From NCBI RefSeq assembly GCF_050563545.1, contig NZ_JBNXUM010000007.1:124001-188000 (forward strand): DNA of 64,000 nt, given 5' to 3'. Under the pieces are notes generated by a model, which was not told the DNA's origin, made no database searches, and worked only from the letters and a program-made list of their open reading frames with translations. The position numbers were made by a program, and so were the translations under genes. How positions within the stretch are numbered: the stretch's first letter is position 1; each line of letters starts with the position of its first letter. The DNA is from Falsiroseomonas sp050563545 (GTDB lineage Bacteria > Pseudomonadota > Alphaproteobacteria > Acetobacterales > Acetobacteraceae). Below, piece by piece: positions 24,970 through 32,828 of the stretch.

Positions 24970-26052
24970 TCAGTCGGGCTGCGCGACGCCGAGGCGCTGC
25001 GCGGTCGCGATGATGCCGGCCCAGGTGTCGGGCTGCAGCGGCACGCCATTGGCCAGCCGGTCCGCGCGCGTCGCGGCTTCCTTGTCGCCGGGGGCGATGA
25101 CCGTCTCGCCCGGGACGGGGTTGGCGGAGAGCACCCAGTCCACATAGGCGCGGCCGGTGGCGTGGAACTCGGCCTCGGTGCCGAAATGGCTGGGCGAGAT
25201 GTAGAAGCTCAGCATGCCGTTGGCGATGCGCGTGCGCGCCGTGACGGGCCCGCTCGTGCCGCCGCCGGTCAGCGCGCCGGCCAGCATCTCGCACATGAAG
25301 GCGAGCCCCGATCCCTTGTGCTCGCCGAAGGCGCGGATGGCGCCCTGGCCCTTGGTGACGTCGCGCGGGCCGACCGCGCCGTACTCCCCGTAGAGCGTGT
25401 GCGGGTCGCCGGAGAGGCGGCCATCGGGCTCGACCAGCGCATTTGCCGGCAGCGGCTTGCCGCCGTTTGAGGCGACGAGGACCTTGCCCTCCGCGACGAG
25501 CGAGGTCGCGAAGTCCAGCACCAGAGGGCGGCCGGGCAGCGGCACGCCGACAGAGAAGGGCGCGGTGGAGAAGCGGCGGTCGGTGGCGCCGAAGGGCGCG
25601 ACGAGCACGCTGCCCGCGACGTTGACGAAGTGGACGCTGATCAGGTTGGCGCGGATCGCGGTTTCGGCGTAGTCGCCGACGCGGCCGATATGGCCGGCGT
25701 TGCGCAGGCCCACCACGGCAATGCCGTGCTGCCTCGCGCGTGCGATGCCGAGCTCGACGGCCTGCGGCGCGACGGTCTGGCCGAAGCCGAACTTGCCGTC
25801 CACCAGCGCGAAGCAGCCGCCATCGGTGACGACCTCGGCGGTCTGCCCCTTCAGGACATAGCCGGCCTCGCACCATTCGACATAGCGCGGCACGCGCGCG
25901 ACGCCGTGGCTGTCATGGCCGGCGAGGTTGGCGCCGAGGAGATGGGTGGAGATGCGGGACGCCTCGGCTTCGTCGCAGCCGACGGCGCGGAAGATGGCGG
26001 CGACGTAGGCGCCGAGCCGGGCGGCGTCGACGAGGACGGAAGGGGGAGCCAT
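24970..26052 (-). CDS. Malate/L-lactate dehydrogenase family oxidoreductase (Ldh2 type)
   Basis: A 360-residue NAD(P)-dependent enzyme of the Ldh_2 family, which is unrelated to Rossmann-type LDH and includes malate, sulfolactate and ureidoglycolate dehydrogenases and imine reductases. Family motifs: GHDSHGVARVPRYVE (catalytic His), GLRNAGHIGRVGDYAE, LVLDFATSLVAEGKV and AFGEHKGSGLAFMCEML. The start at 26052 (MAPPSV) is preferred; a longer form would run through the repeat upstream. It is the first gene of the minus-strand cluster ending at 20463 and probably acts on a 2-hydroxy acid or related compound delivered through the Bug proteins (inference). Confidence 0.92.
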   Translation of the reverse strand: MAPPSVLVDAARLGAYVAAIFRAVGCDEAEASRISTHLLGANLAGHDSHGVARVPRYVEWCEAGYVLKGQTAEVVTDGGCFALVDGKFGFGQTVAPQAVELGIARARQHGIAVVGLRNAGHIGRVGDYAETAIRANLISVHFVNVAGSVLVAPFGATDRRFSTAPFSVGVPLPGRPLVLDFATSLVAEGKVLVASNGGKPLPANALVEPDGRLSGDPHTLYGEYGAVGPRDVTKGQGAIRAFGEHKGSGLAFMCEMLAGALTGGGTSGPVTARTRIANGMLSFYISPSHFGTEAEFHATGRAYVDWVLSANPVPGETVIAPGDKEAATRADRLANGVPLQPDTWAGIIATAQRLGVAQPD

Positions 26053-26084
26053 GGGGTTGGTCTCGAACCTGGCCCCCTCCCCAA

Positions 26085-26145
26085 CCCTCCCCCGCAACAG
26101 CGGGGGAGGGGGAAGAAGGGGAGCGGGGGAGGGGGAAGAAGGGGA
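26085..26145. repeat. GC-rich palindromic repeat plus two tandem 23-base copies
   Basis: CCCTCCCCCGC (26085-26095), loop AACA and GCGGGGGAGGG (26100-26110) form a perfect 11-bp hairpin. The right arm begins a 23-base unit (26100-26122) repeated exactly at 26123-26145. Identical arms occur at 37409-37432 and 44505-44528, with a variant at 49038-49065. It lies between the ATP-binding gene of the sugar importer and the Ldh2 gene. Confidence 0.75.
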
Positions 26146-26162
26146 AGCGGGCGGAGACGCGG

Positions 26163-27263
26163 CTACAGGACCCGCCCGCTCTCGGGATCGATGATGTGCA
26201 TGTGGTTGAGGTCGGCGGCGACCTGCATGGGGCGCCCCGGCTCGGCCGGCGTCGTCGGGTCGATGCGGCTGCAGACCTCGTGGCCCTGCAGCCAGAGATG
26301 CAGCAGCGTCTCCATCCCCATGGGCTCGATCACCTCGGGCGTCAGCTCGAAGACGGAGATGTTCTGGCGATCCAGGTTCTTCGGCTCGGTCAGGTGCTCC
26401 GGCCGGATGCCGAACAGCACTTCCTTGCCCGCGACGGGGCTGTAGCGTCCGGTGCGCTCCTCCGGCACGGGAAGCACGATGCCGTTCGGCAGGTTAAGCC
26501 GCAGCGCGCCCGAGCCGTTCTCGACGCGGGCGGGGATGAAGTTCATCGCGGGGCTGCCGATGAAGCCCGCGACGAAGCGCGTCTTCGGGTGGTGGTAGAG
26601 CTCCTGCGGGGGCCCGACCTGCTCGATCACACCGTGGTTCATGACGACGACGCGGTCGGCCAGCGTCATCGCCTCCACCTGGTCGTGGGTGACGTAGACC
26701 GTGGTGGTCTTGACGGTCTGGTGGACCTTCTTGATCTCGGTTCGCATCTGCACGCGCAGCTTGGCGTCGAGGTTCGACAGCGGCTCGTCGAAGAGGAAGA
26801 CCTTGGGGTCGCGCACGATGGCGCGGCCCATGGCGACACGCTGTCGCTGGCCGCCCGACAGCGCCTTCGGCTTGCGTTCCAGCAGCGGCGTGATGTCGAG
26901 GATGCGTCCGGCATTCTCGACCCTCCGCTTGATCTCCTCCTTCGGGAATTTCCTGAGCGTCAGGCCGAAGGCCATGTTGTCGTAGACGCTCATGTGGGGA
27001 TAGAGCGCGTAGTTCTGGAACACCATGGCGATGTCGCGGTCGCGCGGCGGGATGTCGTTGACCACCGTGCCGCCGATCGCGATCTCGCCGGAGGTGATCT
27101 CCTCGAGCCCCGCGATCATGCGCAGCGTCGTGGACTTGCCGCAGCCCGACGGGCCGACGAGCACGACGAATTCGTGGTCGGCGATGTCGAGGTCGATCCC
27201 CTTGACCGCCTGCACGCCGCCTTCATAGGCCTTGACGACCTTGCGGATGGATACCTGCGCCAT
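26163..27263 (-). CDS. ABC transporter ATP-binding protein, MalK/UgpC type
   Basis: A 366-residue ATPase that powers the adjacent sugar-type importer. Walker A GPSGCGKST (about 38-46), signature LSGGQRQRVAMGRA, Walker B VFLFDEPLSNLD and switch THDQVEA are all present. The extra 120 C-terminal residues (PEVIEPMGMETLLHLWLQGHEV...) form the regulatory OB-fold (TOBE) domain typical of carbohydrate importers. It is the last gene of the operon, 64 bases after the second permease. Proteins of this type can be shared between several importers. Confidence 0.94.
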   Translation of the reverse strand: MAQVSIRKVVKAYEGGVQAVKGIDLDIADHEFVVLVGPSGCGKSTTLRMIAGLEEITSGEIAIGGTVVNDIPPRDRDIAMVFQNYALYPHMSVYDNMAFGLTLRKFPKEEIKRRVENAGRILDITPLLERKPKALSGGQRQRVAMGRAIVRDPKVFLFDEPLSNLDAKLRVQMRTEIKKVHQTVKTTTVYVTHDQVEAMTLADRVVVMNHGVIEQVGPPQELYHHPKTRFVAGFIGSPAMNFIPARVENGSGALRLNLPNGIVLPVPEERTGRYSPVAGKEVLFGIRPEHLTEPKNLDRQNISVFELTPEVIEPMGMETLLHLWLQGHEVCSRIDPTTPAEPGRPMQVAADLNHMHIIDPESGRVL

Positions 27264-27327
27264 TCTTCCTCCTTGACCGGCCGATCACGCCTCCACGCCC
27301 GTGGCGCTCCGGCAATCGGACGGCTGC

Positions 27328-28230
27328 TCAGCCCTTCGTCGCGCCGGCAGTCAGGCCGGCGATGTAATAGTCCATCAGGAAGGCATAGACGACGACCGGC
27401 GGCAATGCCGCCAGCAGCGCCCCCGCCATCAGCTGTCCCCAGGCGAAGGTGTCGCCGCGGATGAGCTGGCTCACCACGCCGATCGTCATCGGCATCTCGG
27501 CCGGGGAGGAGATGAAGGCGGTGGGATAGACAAAGGCCGCCCAGGACACGGTGAAGGCGAAGATCGTGGCCGCGATGATCCCCGGCAGCGCCACGGGGAT
27601 GAAGATCCTGAACAGCATCTGCATCCAGTTCGCGCCGTCGATCAGCGCGGCCTCGTCGAGTTCCTTCGGGATGGAGGCGAAGTAGCCGATCATGATCCAG
27701 GTGCAGAAGGGGACGGTCAGCGTGGGATAGACCAGCACCAGCCCCCAGGCATTGTTCAGCAGCCCGACCGAGCCGACGATCTGGAAGAGCGGGATGAAGA
27801 GCAGCGTGTCCGGCACGAGGTAGGTGAGGAACACGCCGGTCGCCAGAACCTGGCTGCCCCAGAACCGCATCCGCCCCAGCGCGAAGGCCGCGAAGACGGA
27901 GATCACCATCGTCACCGCGACGACGGCCAGCGTGACCTTCACGCTGTTCCAGAAGAAGCCGCGGAACATCTCGCTGCTCAGCAGCGCCCAGTAGTTCTCG
28001 AGCGTGGGGTTGCGCACCCACCACGGCGTCCGCGCGCCGAGGTCGGCGATCTCGGCGCTCGTCTTGAGGCTGGTGATCAGCATGTAGAAGGGCGGCGCGA
28101 GCATGAAGATCGCGGCGATCGCGAGCGAGACATAGGCCGTCCAGAGCGCCCAGCGCCGCTCGGCGCGCAGGCTGCCGGCCTTGTGGTAGATCCCGGGAAG
28201 GCCGCGGTTCGTCGAGGCGGTGGCACTCAT
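27328..28230 (-). CDS. ABC transporter permease, MalG/UgpE type
   Basis: A 300-residue inner-membrane permease with six predicted helices and the cytoplasmic coupling motif EAALIDGANWMQMLFRIFIPVALPG (EAA...G...I.LP) at about residue 190. A basic N-terminal extension precedes the first helix. It pairs with the 311-residue permease encoded directly upstream; the ATG at 28230 follows that gene's stop with a one-base gap, so the two are translationally coupled. The substrate class is carbohydrate or polyol by family. Confidence 0.94.
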   Translation of the reverse strand: MSATASTNRGLPGIYHKAGSLRAERRWALWTAYVSLAIAAIFMLAPPFYMLITSLKTSAEIADLGARTPWWVRNPTLENYWALLSSEMFRGFFWNSVKVTLAVVAVTMVISVFAAFALGRMRFWGSQVLATGVFLTYLVPDTLLFIPLFQIVGSVGLLNNAWGLVLVYPTLTVPFCTWIMIGYFASIPKELDEAALIDGANWMQMLFRIFIPVALPGIIAATIFAFTVSWAAFVYPTAFISSPAEMPMTIGVVSQLIRGDTFAWGQLMAGALLAALPPVVVYAFLMDYYIAGLTAGATKG

Positions 28231-28231
28231 G

Positions 28232-29167
28232 CTACGCCTCCTCCCTGTTCCGGCGGTTGACGCCGCGCAGAACGAAGAAGGCGATCACGGCCAGGATCGG
28301 GAACATGAAGAGGCTGACCGCCGCGCCGCGCGGGATGTTGCCGGCCAGGATGCCGACCTGGAAGGCGTAGGAGGCGAAGACATGCGTGAGGTCGCGCGGC
28401 CCGCCATTGGTCAGCACCCGCACGATGTCGTAGTTCGCGAAGGTGACGATCAGGCTGAACAGCACGGTGATGGAGATGATGTTGCGCATCATCGGCAGGG
28501 TGATGTAGCGCAGCCGCTGCCAGGACGTGGCGCCGTCGATCGCCGCGGCCTCGTACAGCGCCTCGGGCACCGACTTCAGCGCCGCGAGGTACATGATCAT
28601 GAAGAAGGGCGCGCCGTACCAGACGTTGACGATGATGATGGAGATGCGCGCCCACCAGGGCTGGCCGAGCCAGGGGACCGAGGGCACGCCGACCACGTTC
28701 AGCAGCCAGTTCACGGACGAATAGGTCGGCTCGAACATCCACCACCAGCCCAGCGTGGACAGCGCCGGCGGGATGACCCAGGGCACCAGCAGCATGCCGC
28801 GCCACTTGCGCTGCCCCTTGGCGGGGATGTGGTGCAGCATGTGGGCCAGCCAGAAGCCGATCAGCGCCTTCGCGATCACCGCGGTGACCGCAAAGAACAC
28901 GGACTGGAAGATCACCAGCCGGAAGGTCTCGGATTCCAGCAGGATGGCGAAGTTCTCGAGCCCGATGAACGACGTCATCCGGCGGCTCAGCATGGACAGC
29001 CAGATCGCGTAGCCCGCCGGCCAGAGGACCAGCCCGCCCATCACCGCCATCAGCGGCAGGGTCATGAGGAAGGCGATGGTGGATCGCCGTCGGGCGAAAC
29101 GCTTCAGCGACGAGGTGCCGGATGGCGCCTCGACCCGTGGGACCGCGAGCGTTGCGCCGTCGGCCAT
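28232..29167 (-). CDS. ABC transporter permease, MalF/UgpA type
   Basis: A 311-residue inner-membrane permease. It has a first helix at about residues 32-52 (FLMTLPLMAVMGGLVLWP), five more helices, and the coupling motif EAAAIDGATSWQRLRYITLPMM near residue 205. It partners the MalG-type permease downstream. Its 5' end is separated from the binding-protein gene by 61 bases containing a perfect 12-bp hairpin, a common device for making more binding protein than permease. Confidence 0.94.
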   Translation of the reverse strand: MADGATLAVPRVEAPSGTSSLKRFARRRSTIAFLMTLPLMAVMGGLVLWPAGYAIWLSMLSRRMTSFIGLENFAILLESETFRLVIFQSVFFAVTAVIAKALIGFWLAHMLHHIPAKGQRKWRGMLLVPWVIPPALSTLGWWWMFEPTYSSVNWLLNVVGVPSVPWLGQPWWARISIIIVNVWYGAPFFMIMYLAALKSVPEALYEAAAIDGATSWQRLRYITLPMMRNIISITVLFSLIVTFANYDIVRVLTNGGPRDLTHVFASYAFQVGILAGNIPRGAAVSLFMFPILAVIAFFVLRGVNRRNREEA

Positions 29168-29192
29168 CCCGGACTCCCTGCTTGCTTCGTGG

Positions 29193-29220
29193 GATGCCCG
29201 GGGGCGGGCCCCCGGGCATC
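29193..29220 (-). terminator. Intra-operon hairpin between binding-protein and permease genes
   Basis: GATGCCCGGGGG and CCCCCGGGCATC form a perfect 12-bp stem around the loop CGGG, 9 bases after the binding-protein stop. With no T-run it is better read as an mRNA-stabilising or attenuating stem than a full terminator; in mal-type operons such stems raise binding-protein levels over permease. Confidence 0.55.
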
Positions 29221-29228
29221 GGGCAGCG

Positions 29229-30587
29229 CTACAGGCCGCGGCGCATGTTGTTGATCTCGCGCTCCGCCCAGCCCAGCGCGGCGTCCATGCTCTCGCCGCC
29301 CTGCGCGATGCGCGCGATCAGCTTCGTGTTCACGCCCTGGATGTACATCTGCTGCGCCAGTTCCGGAGGCGCCGGCGAGAAGGCGATGGACTGCCGCGAC
29401 TGATGGTGCGGCTTCACGGGGTAGTTGAAGGCGAAGCCGGTGGGCGGGCCCTCGGTCTCCCAGATCTTGAAGTCGGTCATCGTGTCGAAGGGCGGGATGT
29501 CGTAGCCCGAGCTCTTGTTGGTGATGGACTCGACGTTGTCGCGCTCGCTGATGAATTCCAGGAAGGCCTTGGCCGCGGTCTTGTTGCGGCTGAAGCTCCA
29601 GATGCCCGTCGTGTAGGGCAGGTATGCGTTGAAGCGGCCTTCCGGCCCGGCCGGCATCGGCGCGTACCAGCAGTTCGACGCGACCTGCGGGGAATCGCGC
29701 TTGGCGACCGCCCAGGCCGACGGCGGGTTGAAGATCAGCGCGGACTGGCCGGAGATCAGCGCGCGGTTGTTGGACGCGTCGTCCCATGCCCAGACGTCGT
29801 TCGGCAGGAAGCGCGACAGGCGCACGGCGTAGTCCACGGCCTGGCGAAGCTTGTCGTTGCCGCGCACCGTCGGCTCGCCGCGGGCATTGGTCATGAAGGC
29901 GCCGTAGCTGTTGAACAGCGCGCCGACCCAGTCCACGGCGTCGGTGAACTGGCCCATGGGAAGCCCGAACGGCACGCCCGCCTTCTGGCAGGCCTCGGCC
30001 GCGCGCAGGAAAGTCTCCCAGTTCCAGGTGTCCGCACCCGGGCCGCGCTCGGCGCGCGCCGGCCACATCGCCTTGATATCGATGCCGGCATGCTGCTGGA
30101 ACAGGTCGGCGCGGATGCAGGCCGGCTTGTTCTGCGTGCCCGAGGTTGCGGGGATGCCGCGCCAGGCGCCCTGGCGCTTGGCCAGGAACTCGGCCACCGG
30201 ATTGATCGGGCCGTACTTCGCGATCAGGCGCTGGATCACGTCGTCGCAGGGCTCGAGCTGGTCGGCATAGGCACCGGGATCCCACGGCGTCAGCGAGATC
30301 GCGTCATGGCCGTTGCGCGCCTGCGCTTCCGCCGCCGCGGTGAGCTGGAGCTGGTTGCCGGTGGTGTTGATGAAGTCGAGCTGGACGTTGACGCGGTTCC
30401 GCTCGCCCCAGCGCTGGCCCAGCGCGGTCAGCGCGTCGTTGCCGCCGGGAACCCAGTGGTCCCAGAACGCGATCCGAAGATTGCCCGCCGCACCTTGTGC
30501 GTGGACCATCGGGGCACCCAGCGTCCCCGCCGCCAGAACTCCGGCGCCGGCGCGCAACGCGGCGCGGCGGCTTACTTCCCTGGCCAT
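29229..30587 (-). CDS. ABC transporter extracellular solute-binding protein, family 1
   Basis: A 452-residue periplasmic binding protein, first gene of the importer operon. The N-terminus MAREVSRRAALRAGAGVLAAG...VHAQ is a Tat-type signal (SRRAAL). The mature part shows family-1 features: RIAFWDHWVPGGNDAL, a central domain, and LPYTTGIWSFSRNKTAAKAFLEFI. AGGAGG lies 10 bases before the ATG at 30587. The ligand is probably a sugar, polyol or glycerol-phosphate-like molecule by family, not determined by sequence. Confidence 0.93.
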   Translation of the reverse strand: MAREVSRRAALRAGAGVLAAGTLGAPMVHAQGAAGNLRIAFWDHWVPGGNDALTALGQRWGERNRVNVQLDFINTTGNQLQLTAAAEAQARNGHDAISLTPWDPGAYADQLEPCDDVIQRLIAKYGPINPVAEFLAKRQGAWRGIPATSGTQNKPACIRADLFQQHAGIDIKAMWPARAERGPGADTWNWETFLRAAEACQKAGVPFGLPMGQFTDAVDWVGALFNSYGAFMTNARGEPTVRGNDKLRQAVDYAVRLSRFLPNDVWAWDDASNNRALISGQSALIFNPPSAWAVAKRDSPQVASNCWYAPMPAGPEGRFNAYLPYTTGIWSFSRNKTAAKAFLEFISERDNVESITNKSSGYDIPPFDTMTDFKIWETEGPPTGFAFNYPVKPHHQSRQSIAFSPAPPELAQQMYIQGVNTKLIARIAQGGESMDAALGWAEREINNMRRGL

Positions 30588-30730
30588 CTCCCGTAATCCT
30601 CCTGCATGGCCGGCCTTGGTGGCCGTGCCTGTTTCAGTAAGCGAAATTAGGCACCGAGTCTCGCCCGCCGCAAGTCTCGCCGCGCTTGACGCTTCGCGGA
30701 GCGCCGGAGACCCGTTCCGCCCGCGGCGCG

Positions 30731-30755
30731 GGAACAGCCACCCGCCGGGCCCGTT
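30731..30755 (+). promoter_or_regulatory. EcfG-like general-stress promoter
   Basis: GGAAC (30731-30735), exactly 16 bases, then CGTT (30752-30755): a full match to the alphaproteobacterial EcfG (PhyR-NepR-EcfG) consensus GGAAC-N16/17-CGTT. It is 28 bases upstream of the DUF2382 gene start at 30783. Confidence 0.7.
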
Positions 30756-30782
30756 CTGCCTGCCACCATCGGACGCCCGGCC

Positions 30783-32156
30783 ATGACCGATCCAGGGGCG
30801 GGCGAGGAACTCGCCCGCCTGCCCCTCGCCGAGGAGAGGCTGCGCGTCAGGCGGCGGCGGCGCGTCACCGGGCGCGTGCGCGTCACGGTCTCGACGGCGG
30901 TGGAGCAGCGCGCGCTGGACGACGTGCTCCGTCATCGCCGCGTCGACGTCGAGCGCGTGCAGGTCGGGCGCGAGGTGGAGGCCCCGCCGCCCATCCGGCA
31001 GGAGGGGGCGACGGTGATCATCCCGGTGCTCGAGGAACGCTTCGTCCTCGTCCGCCGCCTGGTGCTCGCCGAGGAGCTCCGCCTGCACCTCCGCGAGGAG
31101 GAGGAGGCGGTTTCGGTCCCGGTCGGCATCCGGCGGGAGCAGGTGGCGGTGGAGCGTTTCGCCCTGCCGCCCGACAACGACCAGCAACATGATTCAAGCC
31201 CAGCGGAGGATTCCAGAATGAACCGTACCCTGATTGCGCTTTTCGACAGCCGCGCCGAAGCCGACCGTGCCGCCGACGCGCTGCGCGGGCTGAACGTCCA
31301 GGCCTCCGGCGTCCGCGTGCAGCACGCCAGCGGCGAGCAGGGCTGGCTCCCCGAGGATGACCGAGCCACCTGGCAGGAAGGGCTGCGCCGCGGCGGCGCG
31401 TTGGTCGTCGCCGAGGTCGAGGAGCGCGGATTCGAGCTCGCCGCGAATGCCATGGAGGCGGCGGGCGCGGTGGACATCGAGACCCGGGAGGCGGAGTGGC
31501 GGAGCCAGGGCTGGACGGGCGGCAGCGCCGCCGGCCTCGCCGCGGGCGCGCCGGACGGCGCGCCGGGCAACCCGCCCGGCACCATGGCGAGCCGCGCCGT
31601 GGACCAGGTCGCCGGCACCAACATCTCCGGCGCGCATCCCGAGAACGAGGCGACGCGGGGCCGCGCGACGGCCTCCGGCACGACGGGCGCTGGCCACGGA
31701 ACCGCCGCGGGTGGGACCGGGGGCGCGACCAGAACGGCGGCTGCCGGCGCGACCGGGCGCGAGGAGACGATCCCGATCGCCGAGGAGCAGCTGCGCGTCG
31801 GCAAGCGCGTCACCCATGCCGGCCAGGTGCGCGTGCGTTCCTATGTCGTCGAGACGCCGGTGGAGGAGCAGGTCCGGCTACGCGAGGAGCATGTCCGGGT
31901 GGAGCGCCGGCCCGCCGACCGCGCCGCGACGGGCAGCGACGCCGACCTCTTCCGCGACCGCGTGATCGAGGCCGAGGAGAGCACCGAGGAAGCCGTGGTC
32001 CAGAAGGACGTCCGCGTCACCGGTGAGGTCGTCGTGAACAAGGAGGCGACCGAGCGCACCGAGACCGTGCGCGACAAGGTCCGCCGGACCGAGGTGGAGG
32101 TGGACAAGAACGCCGCCAACGATCCGAAGCGTCGCGGCGGCAAGGGCGCGGCCTGA
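30783..32156 (+). CDS. DUF2382 (YsnF/AvaK) stress protein, double-domain form with an internal start
   Basis: A 457-residue reading frame. Residues 1-135 form one DUF2382 unit (PVLEERFVLVRR...VSVPVGIRREQVAVER). Residues 146-245 begin MNRTLIALFDSRAEADRAADAL, a small alpha/beta domain like that in YflT-type stress proteins. After a G/A/T-rich linker a second DUF2382 unit follows (IPIAEEQLRVGKRVTHAGQVRVRSYV, VQKDVRVTGEVVVNKEATERTETV). Met146 at 31218 has its own GGAGG 8 bases upstream, so a separate 312-residue product is likely; no stop codon separates the parts. YsnF-type proteins are general-stress proteins of unknown biochemical role. An EcfG-like promoter lies just upstream, and the next gene is a paralogue of the middle domain. 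Confidence 0.82.
   Translation: MTDPGAGEELARLPLAEERLRVRRRRRVTGRVRVTVSTAVEQRALDDVLRHRRVDVERVQVGREVEAPPPIRQEGATVIIPVLEERFVLVRRLVLAEELRLHLREEEEAVSVPVGIRREQVAVERFALPPDNDQQHDSSPAEDSRMNRTLIALFDSRAEADRAADALRGLNVQASGVRVQHASGEQGWLPEDDRATWQEGLRRGGALVVAEVEERGFELAANAMEAAGAVDIETREAEWRSQGWTGGSAAGLAAGAPDGAPGNPPGTMASRAVDQVAGTNISGAHPENEATRGRATASGTTGAGHGTAAGGTGGATRTAAAGATGREETIPIAEEQLRVGKRVTHAGQVRVRSYVVETPVEEQVRLREEHVRVERRPADRAATGSDADLFRDRVIEAEESTEEAVVQKDVRVTGEVVVNKEATERTETVRDKVRRTEVEVDKNAANDPKRRGGKGAA
31205..31220 (+). promoter_or_regulatory. Internal ribosome binding site and start codon
   Basis: GGAGG (31205-31209) is 8 bases ahead of an in-frame ATG (31218-31220) within the DUF2382 reading frame. It is a much better initiation signal than the one at 30783, so the downstream 312 residues are probably also made as a separate protein. 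Confidence 0.6.
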
Positions 32157-32171
32157 CGGCGCGGGCCGGCG

Positions 32172-32196
32172 GGAACCCTGGCGGCGCGTGGCCGTC
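32172..32196 (+). promoter_or_regulatory. EcfG-like promoter, near-consensus
   Basis: GGAAC (32172-32176), 16 bases, then CGTC (32193-32196), one mismatch from CGTT. The spacing is the same as at 30731. It lies 24 bases before the start of the downstream stress paralogue at 32220. Confidence 0.5.
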
Positions 32197-32219
32197 ACTC
32201 ACCGTCAGGGAGACCCGCC

Positions 32220-32828
32220 ATGGCCCGCATCGTCACCGGCACCTTCAACACGCGTGAGGAGGCCGCGCGCGCATCGGATGCGCTGCGCGGCCTTTCCTTC
32301 GTGCGGCGCGTCGCGCTGCACGAGGAGCCCGCCCAGGGCGTTCCGCCCGCCACCGACGACGCGCCGGGCGGGGAACCCGGGCTGCCGGGACTGCTCGATG
32401 CGCTGTTCCTGCCGCGCGCCGACCTCGCCGCGCATCGCGAGGCGATGCGGCGCGGGCACGTCGTGGTGAGCGCCGAGGTCGAGGACGGGCGCGAGGAGGA
32501 TGCGGTCCGCGCGCTGGACGATGCCGGCGCGATCGACCTCGACGAGCATGAGCAGGCCTGGCGAAGCGAGGCGCCGGGCCCCGCGGCGTCGGAGGGCGCG
32601 ACGCAGGGCGGCGGCGCGATGCCGGGCACGGGCGGGATGGATGCCGAGAGCGCGCGGCGCGTCGCGCAGGGCGGCCGCGCGGAGACGCCGATCGGCCCGC
32701 GCGACCCCGTGAAGGAAGCCCGCCGCGACCCGCCGATCGGCCGCGCGCGGTCCTACGCCATCGACGCGCCATTCGCCGAGGAAGCGGATCCGACGCTGAC
32801 CGGGAACGAGGGCGGGGGGATGCCCTAG
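32220..32828 (+). CDS. YflT-like stress-domain protein, paralogue of the upstream gene
   Basis: A 202-residue protein whose first 115 residues are clearly related to residues 146-245 of the preceding product: MARIVTGTFNTREEAARASDALRGL against MNRTLIALFDSRAEADRAADALRGL, then RRGHVVVSAEVEDG and DDAGAIDLDEHEQAWRSE against RRGGALVVAEVEERG and EAAGAVDIETREAEWRSQ. The C-terminal 85 residues are G/A/P/R-rich and probably disordered. No DUF2382 unit is present. A near-consensus EcfG-like promoter precedes it. Its TAG stop shares a CTAG palindrome with the stop of the convergent regulator gene. Biochemical role unknown. Confidence 0.78.
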   Translation: MARIVTGTFNTREEAARASDALRGLSFVRRVALHEEPAQGVPPATDDAPGGEPGLPGLLDALFLPRADLAAHREAMRRGHVVVSAEVEDGREEDAVRALDDAGAIDLDEHEQAWRSEAPGPAASEGATQGGGAMPGTGGMDAESARRVAQGGRAETPIGPRDPVKEARRDPPIGRARSYAIDAPFAEEADPTLTGNEGGGMP

